A stretch of DNA of 64,000 nt. It comes from an uncultured Gammaproteobacteria bacterium. GTDB taxonomy: Bacteria > Pseudomonadota > Gammaproteobacteria > Eutrophobiales > Eutrophobiaceae. The notes below the pieces were generated by a model. It saw only the letters and a list, made by a program, of their open reading frames with translations. It made no database searches and was not told where the DNA came from. A program made the position numbers and the translations under genes. Of the stretch, positions 14,801 to 26,800 are shown piece by piece (the stretch's first letter is position 1; each line of letters begins with the position of its first letter). The DNA lies in assembly GCA_951812995.1 (NCBI GenBank), contig CATOTD010000014.1, positions 62,001-126,000 of the forward strand. Direction: 5' to 3'.

Positions 14801-17800
14801 CGCCGAACCAATCAGGTTTTCGATATTGAACAAGATATCGCCTGCCGCCCAGCCGTTAGCATTTTTGCTATTGTCGGATAAGTCTACGGTTATGCCGTTG
14901 CCGTCATCGGCAGTGGCATAACTCACGGTATCTGCGCCGCCCTTGCCATCGATAAGGTCGGCATCGGCGGTGGCGGCATAGTTATTGTTGGTGTCATCGC
15001 CAATAGTCGCGGCGGCGTTGACGTTCACCCGGTGTACCGTGGCGGTGGAGGCGTTATCGTCCTTGTCGGTCAGCACGATTGAAAATTCGCGCACGCGGTC
15101 GGTGGCATTTTGCGCATCGGCGTTTTGGTAACGTAAGGTAGCGAGGATGGCCTCGACCTCAATGGTCGTTAAGTTGCCGCCGTTTTTGCTAAGGGTAATG
15201 GTGCCGACAGTATTATCCCAGACAATGTTAAGGCCGGTGATACCGGCAATGGTCACGTTGTTCGCGCTGGCATTGACCCCGCCTATCGCAAGTACCTGGA
15301 CATTACCCATGGCATCACTACCATAGGCCAGTTGTTCGTTGCTGTCATCCAGACCCGTTGCGGTAATGGTAATCGTGCTTATCGTCGCCGGGATTGGCAG
15401 TTCGATGACCTGTATGCCGCGATCACTATAACTCGCGACAAAGGCGTAGGCCTTGTTGTTGATCTCCGCCGTGGTGATCTTGAAGGCATCTCGCAGTTCG
15501 GTGTAGCCATCCACCCCATCTCTGAGTGCGGCGACCGCAGTCGGGTTTGCAGGATCGGTGATGTCGATCACCTGCACTGCATTATCACCGTAGCCTGCAA
15601 CCAAGGCATAGGTACGACCGGCAATGACTGTGGTGGTAATAGCGTCGGCAGTCCGCAGCGCGGTGTAGGGGCTGTCGGCCTGAACGCTGTCATCAAACAA
15701 TGCGGCGACCGCAGTCGGGGTCTCGGGCGTTGTGATGTCAATAATCTGTACCCCGTGATCTACATTGGCGGTGACCAGCGCATAGGTCTTGCCTTTAATC
15801 ACCACCGTGGTGATGGAATATGCGCCATTGAGTGCGGTATAAGGCGTATTAGCCCCCGACGTGTTGTCAGTTATCGCGGCAACCGCGCTTGGGGCCGCAG
15901 GCGTTGTGATGTCGATAATCTGTACCCCGTCATCCGCACTGGCGGCAACCAGCGCGTAGGTCCTGCCTTTAATCACCACCGTGGTAATGCCAACCGCACC
16001 ATCAAGCTCGGTGTAGTCGGTGAGCGCGCCCGCCGTGCTGTCAGTAATGGCCGCGGTCGCGATCGGGGCCGTGGGTGTGGTGATGTCAATAATCTGCACC
16101 CCGTCATCGGTACTGGCGGCAACCAGCGCATAGGTCTTGCTGCCTATCACCACCGTGGTAATGCCAGTCGCACCATCAAGCTGGGTGTAGTCGGTGGGCG
16201 CGGCCGTCGTGCTGTCAGCAATGGCCGCGACCGCGCTCGGGGCCGTGGGATCGGTGCTGATGTCGAGTATTTGCACCCCGTCATCAGCAACAGCAGCCAC
16301 CAGCGCATAGGTCACACCGCCGATGACCACGGTGGTGATGGCGAACGGGTTGTTGAGTTCTCGATCGGCGGCATTAGCAATGCTACCGATCTGCTCGGCT
16401 TCAGTCGGGTCGCTCACGTCTATCAACTGTACGCTATCGCCTGTACCCGTGGCGACCAGCAGATAGGTCTTGCCACCAATGACCACAGTGCTCAGGGCAC
16501 TCGGGGCTGTCAGCGAAAATTGGGCGGAGCCATCGTGATCATCAGACCCATGAGCATAGGCAGCGGTGGCGGTTGGGGTCTGGAGCGCGGCATTATTACC
16601 GACTGTTGCCTTGACACCCAAAACCACGCCAGCAGTCAGTGCCGCGGTGTTGAGTATGCTGTAGGGCGTTTGTAGTGCCAGAGTTGGCGGGATAGCGTAG
16701 ATAAAATGATCGTCCGTCAAGTCATTCTCCAACACCCCGGTCAGCGTGATGGTGCCGGTAGGAGTGGTAATGACTGTATTGCCACTGTCATCATCATCCG
16801 TTGCGTCCTGCACAGCTTTCAGGTTGGTAAAACCAGCAATGGCGGACAAATCGATTTTATTATTACCGGTGGTAAAATCAGCAATAGTGTCTGCGCCATG
16901 ACCTGGGGCAAAGACAAAGGTATCATTACCCGCACCGCCGGTTAAGGTGTCATTGCCATCGCCGCCGTTGATTGTGTCGGCACCCGTGCCGCCGATAAGC
17001 GTGTCATCACCCGCACCACCGTCTAACCGGTTGTCATACTCATCGCCGGTTAAGGTGTCGGCGTAGTCAGTACCGATCAGGTTTTCGATATTTGCAAAGA
17101 CATCACCTGCCGCCCAGCCGTTGGCATTTTTGCTATTGTCGGATAAGTCCACGGTTACGCCGTTGCCGTCATCGGCAGTGGCATAACTCACGGTATCTGC
17201 GCCGCCCTTACCATCGATAAGGTCGGCATCGGCGGTGGCGGCATAGTTATTGTTGGTGTCATCGCCAATAGTCGCGGCGGCGTTGACGTTCACCCGGTAT
17301 ACCGTGGGGGTGGAGTCTAGCCCGTCGGTGTCGGTCAAGACAATCGAGAATAACCGGCCGCCATCGGCGGCATTTTGCGCATCGGCATTTTGGTAACGTA
17401 AGGCAGCGAGGATGGCCTCGACCTCAATGGTCGTTAAGTTGCCGCCGTTTTTGCTAAGGGTAATGGTGCCGACAGTATTATCCCAGACAATGTTAAGGCC
17501 GGTGATACCGGCAATGGTCACGTTGTTCGCGCTGGCATTGACCCCGCCTATCGCAAGTACCTGGACATTACCCATGGCATCACTACCATAGGCCAGTTGT
17601 TCGTTGCTGTCATCCAGACCCGTTGCGGTAATGGTAATCGTGCTTATCGTCGCCGGGATTGGCAGTTCGATGACCTGTATGCCGCGATCACTATAACTCG
17701 CGACAAAGGCGTAGGCCTTGTTGTTGATCTCCGCCGTGGTGATCTTGAAGGCACCTGCGAGTTCGGTGTAGCCATCCACCCCATCTCTGAGTGCGGCGAC

Positions 17801-20800
17801 CGCAGTCGGGTTTGCAGGATCGGTGATGTCGATCACCTGCACCGCATTATCACCGTAGCCGGTCACCAGGGCATAGGTACGACCGGCAATGACTGTGGTG
17901 GTGATAGCGTAGGCACGCCTCAACGCGGTGTAGGGGCTGTCGGTCTGACCTGCCACACTGTTATCAAACAATGCGGCGACCGCAGTCGGGGTCTCGGGCG
18001 TTGTGATGTCAATAATCTGTACCCCGTGATCTACATTGGCGGCGACCAGCGCATAGGTCTTGCCTTTAATCACCACCGTGGTGATGGAATATGCGCCATT
18101 GAGTGCGGTATAAGGCGTATTAGCCCCCGACGTGTTGTCAGTTATCGCGGCAACCGCGCTTGGGGTCGCGGGCGTTGTGATGTCGATAATCTGTACCCCG
18201 TCATCCACCCTGGCGGCAACCAGCGCGTAGGTCTTGTCATTAATCACCACCGTGGTAATGCCAGCCGCACCATTAAGCTCGGTGTAAGGCGTATTAACCA
18301 GCACCGTGTTGTCAGTAATGGCCGCGACCGCAGTTGGGGCGGCGGGCGTTGTGATGTCAATAATCTGCACCCCGTCATCCACACCGGCGGCGACCAGCGC
18401 ATAGGTCTTGCTACCTATCACCACCGTGGTGATGTCGCGGGCACCATTAAGCTCGGTGTAAAGCGTATTAGCCAGCACCGTGCTGTCAGCAATGGCCGCG
18501 ACCGCGCTCGGGGCCGTGGGATCGGTGCTGATGTCGAGTATTTGCACCCCGTCATCCTCATAGGCGGCCACCAGCGCATAGGTCACACCACCGATGACCA
18601 CGGTGGTGATGGCTTCTGGACTACTCAGCTCCCGATCGGCGGCATTAGCAATGCTACCGATCTGCTCGGCTTCAGTCGGGTCGCTCACGTCTATCAACTG
18701 TACGCTATCGCCTGTACCCGTGGCGACCAGCAGATAGGTCTTGCCACCAATGACCACAGTGCTCAGGGCACTCGGGGCTGTCAGCGAAAATTGGGCGGAG
18801 CCATCGTGATCATCAGACCCATGAGCATAGGCAGCGGTGGCGGTTGGGGTCTGGAGCGCGGCATTATCACCGACTGTTGCCTTGACACCCAAAACCACGC
18901 CAGCAGTCAGTGCCGCGGTGTTGAGTATGCTGTAGGGCGTTTGTAGTGCCAGAGTTGGCGGGATAGCGTAGACAAAATGATCGTCCGTCAAGTCATTCTC
19001 CAACACCCCGGTCAGCGTGATGGTGCCGGTAGGAGTGGTAATGACTGTATTGCCACTGTCATCATCATCCGTTGCGTCCTGCACAGCTTTCAGGTTGGTA
19101 AAACCAGCAATGGCGGACAAATCGATTTTATTATTACCGGTGGTAAAATCAGCAATAGTGTCTGCGCCATGACCTGGGGCAAAGACAAAGGTATCATTAC
19201 CCGCACCGCCGGTTAAGGTGTCATTGCCCGCACCGCCTTCGAGTACGTTGGCATCATTATTGCCGACCAGTACATCGTTATGCGCCGAACCAATCAGGTT
19301 TTCGATATTGGAGAGTACATCGCCCGTGGCATCCGTGTTGCCAAGGGTCTGTGCACCAGCCTTGTTTAGATTGACATACACACCAGTCACGCCCGTGACA
19401 CGAGCCGCAAGCCCATGGGTTGTATCTGCCGCCACGATATACGCCGCACCGATTGCTGCCGCCGCATACGAGGCTGTATCTGTGCCATCGCCGCCGTTGA
19501 TTGTGTCGGCACCTGTGCCGCCGATAAGCGCGTCATCACCCGCACCGCCGCTAAGGTGGTCATCACCCGTGCCACCGATAAGGTGGTCATTGCCCGCACC
19601 ACCGTCTAACCGGTTGACCCCAGCATTGCCGATAAGCACATCGGCCTGCGCCGAACCAATCAGGTTTTCGATATTGGAGAGTACATCGCCCGTGGCATCC
19701 GTGTTGCCAAGGGTCTGTGCGTCGGCCTTGTTTAGATTGACATACACACCAGTCACGCCTGTTACATCAGCCGCAAGTCCATGGGTTGTATCTGCCGCCA
19801 CGGTGTACGCCACACCGACTGCTGCTGCTGCTGCCGCATACGAGGCTGTATCTGTGCCATCGCCGCCGTTGATTGTGTCGGCACCCGCGCCGCCGATAAG
19901 CGTGTCATCACCCGCACCACCGTCTAACCGGTTGGCATCATTATTGCCGATAAGCACATCGTCATGGATTGAGCCGATGAGGTTTTCGATACTTGAGAGT
20001 ACATCGCCCGTGGCATCCGTGTTGCCAAGGGTCTGTGCGTCGGCCTTGTTTAGATTGACATACACGCCAGTCACGCCTGTTACATCAGCCGCAAGTCCAT
20101 GGGTTGTATCTGCCGCCACGGTGTACGACACACCGGCTGCTGCCGCCGCCGCATACGAGGCTGTATCTGTGCCATCGCCGCCGTTGATTGTGTCGGCACC
20201 CGCGCCGCCGATAAGGTGGTCATTGCCCGCACTACCGTCTAACCGGTTGGCATCATTATTGCCGATAAGCACATCGTCATGGATTGAGCCGATGAGGTTT
20301 TCGATACTGGAGAGTACATCGCCCGTGGCATCCGTGTTGCCAAGGGTCTGTGCGTCGGCCTTGTTTAGATTGACATACACGCCAGTTATATCTACATCAG
20401 CCGCAAGCCCGTTGACTGCATCCGCCGCCACGATATACGACACACCGGCTGCTGCCGCCGCCGCATACGAGGCTGTATCTGTGCCATCGCCGCCGTTGAT
20501 TGTGTCGGCACCCGCGCCGCCGATAAGGTGGTCATCACCCGCACCGCCGATAAGGTGGTCATTGCCCGCACCACCGTCTAACCGGTTGACCCCAGCATTG
20601 CCGATAAGCACATCGTCATGGATTGAGCCGATGAGGTTTTCGATATTGGAGAGTACATCGCCCGTGGCATCCGTGTTGCCAAGGGTCTGTGCGTCGGCCT
20701 TGTTTAGATTGACATACACACCAGTCACGCCTGTTACATCAGCCGCAAGCCCATGGGTTGTATCTGCCGCCACGATATACGCCGCACCGATTGCCGCCGC

Positions 20801-23800
20801 CGCATACGAGGCTGTATCTGTGCCATCGCCGCCGTCCAGGGTATCCGCACCCGCGCCGCCGATTAAGGTGTCATCGCCCGCATTGCCGTTAAGCGTGTCA
20901 TCGCCATCGCCACCAGTTAAGGTATCTGCGCCATCACCGCCATACAGCACGTCATCACCCGCGCCGCCGCTAAGCCGGTTGGCTTCATTATTGCCGACCA
21001 GCACATCAATATGGTCGGAGCCGATGAGGTTTTCGATATTGGAGAGTGTATCGCCCTGCGCGTCAGTCGTCACGGTGTTGTCCGCATTAGTCGTCTGTGC
21101 ACCAGTCTTGTTTAGATTGACATACACACCAGTCACGCCCGTGACTTCGGCCGCAAGCCCATGGGTTGTATCTGCCGCCACGGTGTACGACACACCGGCT
21201 GCTGCCGCCGCCGCATACGAGGCTGTATCTGTGCCATCGCCGCCGTTGATTGTGTCGGCACCCGCACCGCCGATAAGGTGGTCATTGCCCGCACCACCGT
21301 CTAACCGGTTGACCCCAGCATTGCCGATAAGCACATCGTCATGGATTGAGCCGATGAGGTTTTCGATATTGGAGAGTACATCGCCCGTGGCATCCGTGTT
21401 GCCAAGGGTCTGTGCGTCGGCCTTGTTTAGATTGACATACACACCAGTCACGCCTGTTACATCGGCCGCAAGTCCGTTGGGTAAATCCGCCGCCACGGTG
21501 TACGACACACCGGCTACTGCTGCCGCCGCATACGAGGCTGTATCTGTGCCATCGCCGCCGTTGATTGTGTCGGCACTCGCGCCGCCGATAAGCGTGTCAT
21601 CACCCGCACCACCGCTAAGGTGGTCATCACCCGTGCCACCGATAAGGTGGTCATTGCCCGCACCGCCGTCTAACCGGTTGACCCCAGCATTGCCGATAAG
21701 CACATCGGCATGGATTGAGCCGATGAGGTTTTCGATATTGGAGAGTACATCGCCCGTGGCATCCGTGTTGCCAAGGGTCTGTGCGTCGGCCTTGTTTAGA
21801 TTGACATACACACCAGTCACGCCTGTTACATCAGCCGCAAGTCCGTTGGGTAAATCCGCCGCCACGGTGTACGACACACCGACTGCTACTACTGCCGCAT
21901 ACGAGGCTGTATCTGTGCCATCGCCGCCGTTGATTGTGTCGGCACCCGTGCCGCCGATAAGCGTGTCATCACCCGCACCACCGTCTAACCGGTTGTCATA
22001 CTCATCGCCGGTTAAGGTGTCGGCGTAGTCAGTACCGATCAGGTTTTCGATATTTGCAAAGACATCACCTGCCGCCCAGCCGTTGGCATTTTTGCTATTG
22101 TCGGATAAGTCCACGGTTACGCCGTTGCCGTCATCGGCAGTGGCATAACTCACGGTATCTGCGCCGCCCTTACCATCGATAAGGTCGGCATCGGCGGTGG
22201 CGGCATAGTTATTGTTGGTGTCATCGCCAATAGTCGCGGCGGCGTTGACGTTCACCCGGTATACCGTGGGGGTGGAGTCTAGCCCGTCGGTGTCGGTCAA
22301 GACAATCGAGAATAACCGGTCGCCATCGGCGGCATTTTGCGCATCGGCGTTTTGGTAACGTAAGGCAGCGAGGATGGCCTCGACCTCAATGGTTATTAAG
22401 TTGCTGTTGTCGGCCTTGCTTACGGTGATGGTGTTCGCAGTATTATCCCAGACAATGTTAAGGCCAGCGGTACCGGCAATGGTCACGTTGTTCGCGCTGG
22501 CATTGACCCCGCCTATCGCAAGTACCTGGACATTACCCATGGCATCACTACCATAGGCCAGTTGTTCGTTGCTGTCATCCAGACCCGTTGCGGTAATGGT
22601 AATCGTGCTTATCGTTGCCGGGATTGGCAGTTCAATGACCTGTATGCCGCCATCATCATACCCTGCGACATAACCCGCGACAAAGGCGTAGACACGGCCC
22701 GCGATCACCGCCGTGGTGATGCCATAGGCACCTGCGAGTTCGGTGTAGCTATCCGCGCCATCAACAAGCGTTACGACCGCAGTCGGGTTTGCAGGATCAG
22801 TAATGTCGATCACCTGCACCGCATTATCACCGTAGCCGGTCACCAGGGCATAGGTACGACCGGCAATGATTGTGGTGGTAATCGCGGAGGCAGTCCGCAG
22901 CGCGGTGTAGGGGCTGGCGGCCTGACCTGCCACACTGTTATCAAACAATGCGGCGACCGCAGTCGGGGTCTCGGGCGTTGTGATGTCGATAATCTGCACA
23001 CCGTGATCCAAACTGGCGGCGACCAACGCATAGGTCTTGCCTTTAATCACCACCGTGGTGATATCCCATGCGCCATTGAGTGCGGTATAAAGCGTATTAG
23101 CCCCCGACGTGTTGTCAGTTATCGCGGCAACCGCGCTTGGGGTCGCGGGCGTTGTGATGTCGATAATCTGTACCCCGTCATCCGCACTGGCGGCAACCAG
23201 CGCGTAGGTCCTGCCCTTAATCACCACCGTGGTAATGCCAGCCGCACCATCAAGCTCGGTGTAAGGCGTATTAACCAGCACCGTGTTGTCAGTAATGGCC
23301 GCGACCGCAGTCGGGGCGGCGGGCGTGCTGATGTCAATAATCTGCACCCCGTCATCCACACCGGCGGCGACCAGCGCATAGGTCTTGTCGCCTATCACCA
23401 CCGTGGTGATGCCGCGGGCACCCAACAGTTCGGTGTAGTTGGTGGTCGCATCGGGGTGATTGTCGGGTTGACCCTCACGCGCAGTGGCGATGGCCGCGAT
23501 GGTCGGGGGGTTGGCGGGGTTGGTCGGGTCGGGTCTGAGCTCAAGTATCTGCACCCCGTCATCAGTACTGGCGGCCACCAGCGCATAGGTCACACCACCG
23601 ATGACCACGGTGGTGATGGCTTCTGGACTACTCAGCTCCCGATCGGCGGCATTAGCAATATTGCCGATCTGCTCGGCTTCAGTCGGGTCGCTCACGTCTA
23701 TAAGCTGTACGCTACTACCGCCGCCGCGCACGGTGACCAGCAGGTAGGTCTTGCCGCCGATGACCACGGTGCTCAGGGCGCTCGGGCCATTCAGCGAAAA

Positions 23801-26800
23801 TTGGGCAGAGGCATCGTAATCATCGGACCCATTGGCATAGGCATCGGTGGCGGTTGGGGTCTGGAGCGCGACATTATCACCGACTGTTGCCTTGGCACCC
23901 AAAACCACGCCAGCATTCAGTGCCGCGGTGTTGAGTATGTTGTAGGGCGTTTGTAGTGCCAGGGTCGGCGGGATAGCATAGAGAAAATAATCGTCTGTCA
24001 ACGCCTCTTTCAAGACCCCGGTCAGCGTGATGGTGTTACCGGCACTGGTGGTAATCTCTGCGTTGCCGTCGACATTGACGGTGGCGCGCTTTACAGCATC
24101 CAGGTCGGTAAAGTCAGCAAAGGTGGAGATATCTATTTTATTATTACCAGTGGTAAAATCAGCAATAGTGTCTGTGCCATGACCTCGCTTAAAGACAAAG
24201 GTATCATTACCCGCACCGCCGGTTAAGGTGTCATTACCCGCGCCGCCGCTAAGCTGGTCATTGCCCGCACCACCGTCCAGCCGATTGACCCCCGCATCAC
24301 CAATAAGCACATCGTTATGGTCGGAGCCGATAAGGTTTTCGATATTGAAGAGTGTATCGCCCAGTGCATCGGTCACGGTGTTGCCCGCATCGGTCGTCTG
24401 TGCGCCGACCTTGTTTAGATTGACATACACGCCGGTCACGCCCGTGACACGGGTTGTCAGCCCATTGACTACATCCGCCGCCACGTCGTACTCCGCCACT
24501 GCTACCGCACCCGCATACGAGGCGGTATCATCTGTGCCATCGCCGCCGTCTATTGTGTCGGCACCCGCGCCGCCGATAAGGTGGTCATTACCATCGCCAC
24601 CTTCGAGTCGGTTGGCATTCCCATCGCCAATCAGTACATCGTTATGCGCCGAGCCGATGAGGTTTTCGATGTCGGTGAGTATATCGCCCGTGGCATCCGT
24701 GTTGCCAAGGGTCTGTGCATCAGCCTTGTTTAGATTGACATACACGCCAGTCACGCCTGTTACATCAGCCGCAAGCCCGTTGGGTAAATCCGCCGCCACG
24801 TCATACTCCGCCACTGCTACCGCACCCGCATAAGAGGCCGTATCCGTACCATCGCCGCCGTCTAGCCGGTCGGCACCCGCACCGCCAATGAGGGTGTCAT
24901 TACCCGCGCCGCCGTCCAGGGTATCCGCACCCGCACCGCCTTCGAGTCGGTTGCCATTTGCATCGCCGGTTAGCGTGTCGGCGTGGTCAGAGCCGATGAG
25001 GTTTTCGATGTTGAGCAAAACATCGCTCGCCGCAAAGCTACCAGCGTTCTTGGTGTTGTCGGACAAGTCTACGGTGACACCAGCATCGGACTGGTCATAG
25101 CTCACGGTATCTGCGCCACCCTTGCCATCGATAATATCGGGGTCCACGGTGGCGACATAGTTATTATTGGTGTCATCGCCAACCTGTGCACCAGCGTTGA
25201 AGTTCATGCTATGTACTGTGGGGGTGGAGTCTAGCCCTTCCTTGTCGGTGAGCACAATCGAAAAGGTGCGCTCGCCATCGTTGGCGTTTGGCGCATCGGC
25301 GTTTTGGTAGCGGAGCACGGCGAGGATCGCCTCAACCTCGATGGTCGTGAACTCGCCGCCGCCGTGTTTGCTAAAGGTGATGGTGTTCGCGGCACTATCC
25401 CAGGCCATGTCAATACCGGCCACGCCGCCGATGATAACGTTAGAGGCGCTGGTGGCATTGGCCCCGCCAATCGCCAGTACCTGACCTGTGCCATAGACCA
25501 GTTGTTCATCTCCATCGGCCTCAAGACCCGTTGTGGTAATGGTGATCGTGCTTATGGTCGCAAGTATTGGCAGTTCGATGACCTGTATCCCGGCATCCGA
25601 CAAACTCGCGACAAAGGCGTAGAGCTTGTTATTGATCTCCGTCATGGTGATGGCGGTGGCACCTCGCAGTTCGGCGTAGCCATCCACCCCATCTCTGAGT
25701 GCGGCGACCGCAGTCGGGTTTGCAGGATCGGTGATGTCGATCACCTGCACCGCATGCTCACCGTAGCCTGTCACCAGGGCATAGGTACGACCAGCAATGG
25801 CTGTGGTGGTGATAACAAAGGCTCCTCTCAGCCCGGTGTAGGGGCTGTCTGCCTGAACGCTGTCATCAAACAATGCCGCTACCGCACTTGGGGTCGTGGG
25901 ATCGGAGATGTCGATAATCTGTACCGCGCTGTCACGACTGCTGGCGACCAGCGCATAAGTCTTGCCTTTGATCACCACCGTGGTGATGCCGCTCGCGCCA
26001 TTGAGTGCGGTGTAAAGCGTATTAGCATCCATTGTGCTGTCAGTAATGGCCACGACCGCGCTTGGGGCCGTGGGATCGGAGATGTCAATAATCTGCACCC
26101 CGTCATCATCCTGGGCGGCAATCAGCGCGTAGGTCTTGCCTTTAATCACTACCGTGGTGATGGCCTGCGCACCATCAAGCTCGGTATAGTCGGTGAGCGC
26201 GCCCACCGTGCTGTCAGTTATCGCCGCGACCGCGATCGGGTTGGTGGGCGTTGTGATGTCGATAATCTGCACCCCGTCATCCTCATAGGCGGCGACCAGC
26301 GTATAAGTCTTGCCTTTGATCACCACCGTGGTGATGCTGGTCGCGCCATCCAGTTCGGTGTAATTGACCCGATCGCCCATGACCAGATTACTGTCTTCGG
26401 TCTCATCGCCTGCGGTCGCGATAGTCTGGATAGTCGGGGGGTTGGCCGGGTCGGGGTCGGGGCTGATCTCAAGTATCTGCACCCCGTCGTCATTGAAGGC
26501 GGCGATGAGCGCATAAGTCACACCGCCGATCACTACCGTGGTAATGGCCTGCGGGTTTTCTAGCTCCCGATCGGCGGCATTGGCAATACTGGCGACCTGC
26601 TTGGCGCGCACCGGATTGCTCACATCTATCAACTGTACGCTATGGTTGCCGGACTCAGTGACCAGCAGATAGCTCTTGCCGCCGATAACTACGGTGCTGA
26701 CGGCGGTCGGTCCTCCAGTAGGAAATATACCCATCTCAAAACGCTTGACGGGCGTGCTGGCATCGGTACTCCCATCGGCATAGGCGACCGTGGCGGTTGG

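Larger units (their letters stand above)
1..15331 (-). repeat. Higher-order repeat of about 6.94 kb in gene B
   Basis: The same propeller landmark recurs at 1,451, 4,766, 8,393, 11,708 and 15,332. The steps are 3,315, 3,627, 3,315 and 3,624 bp, so every second step is equal. Units 8,393-15,331 and 1,451-8,392 are near-identical at offsets of 6,939-6,942 bp. Bases 1-1,450 align with 6,943-8,392, showing a third unit running off the edge. Duplication of a pair of modules explains this; duplication of single modules does not. Confidence 0.85.

Noticed and set aside
19218..22028. 936-codon plus-strand open frame rich in Pro/Ser/Ala
   Set aside because: It is the exact antisense of RTX nonapeptides in gene B. 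The GGxGxD codons read on the other strand give a Pro-rich frame without stops. It has no ribosome binding site, and the same shadow recurs under every RTX region.
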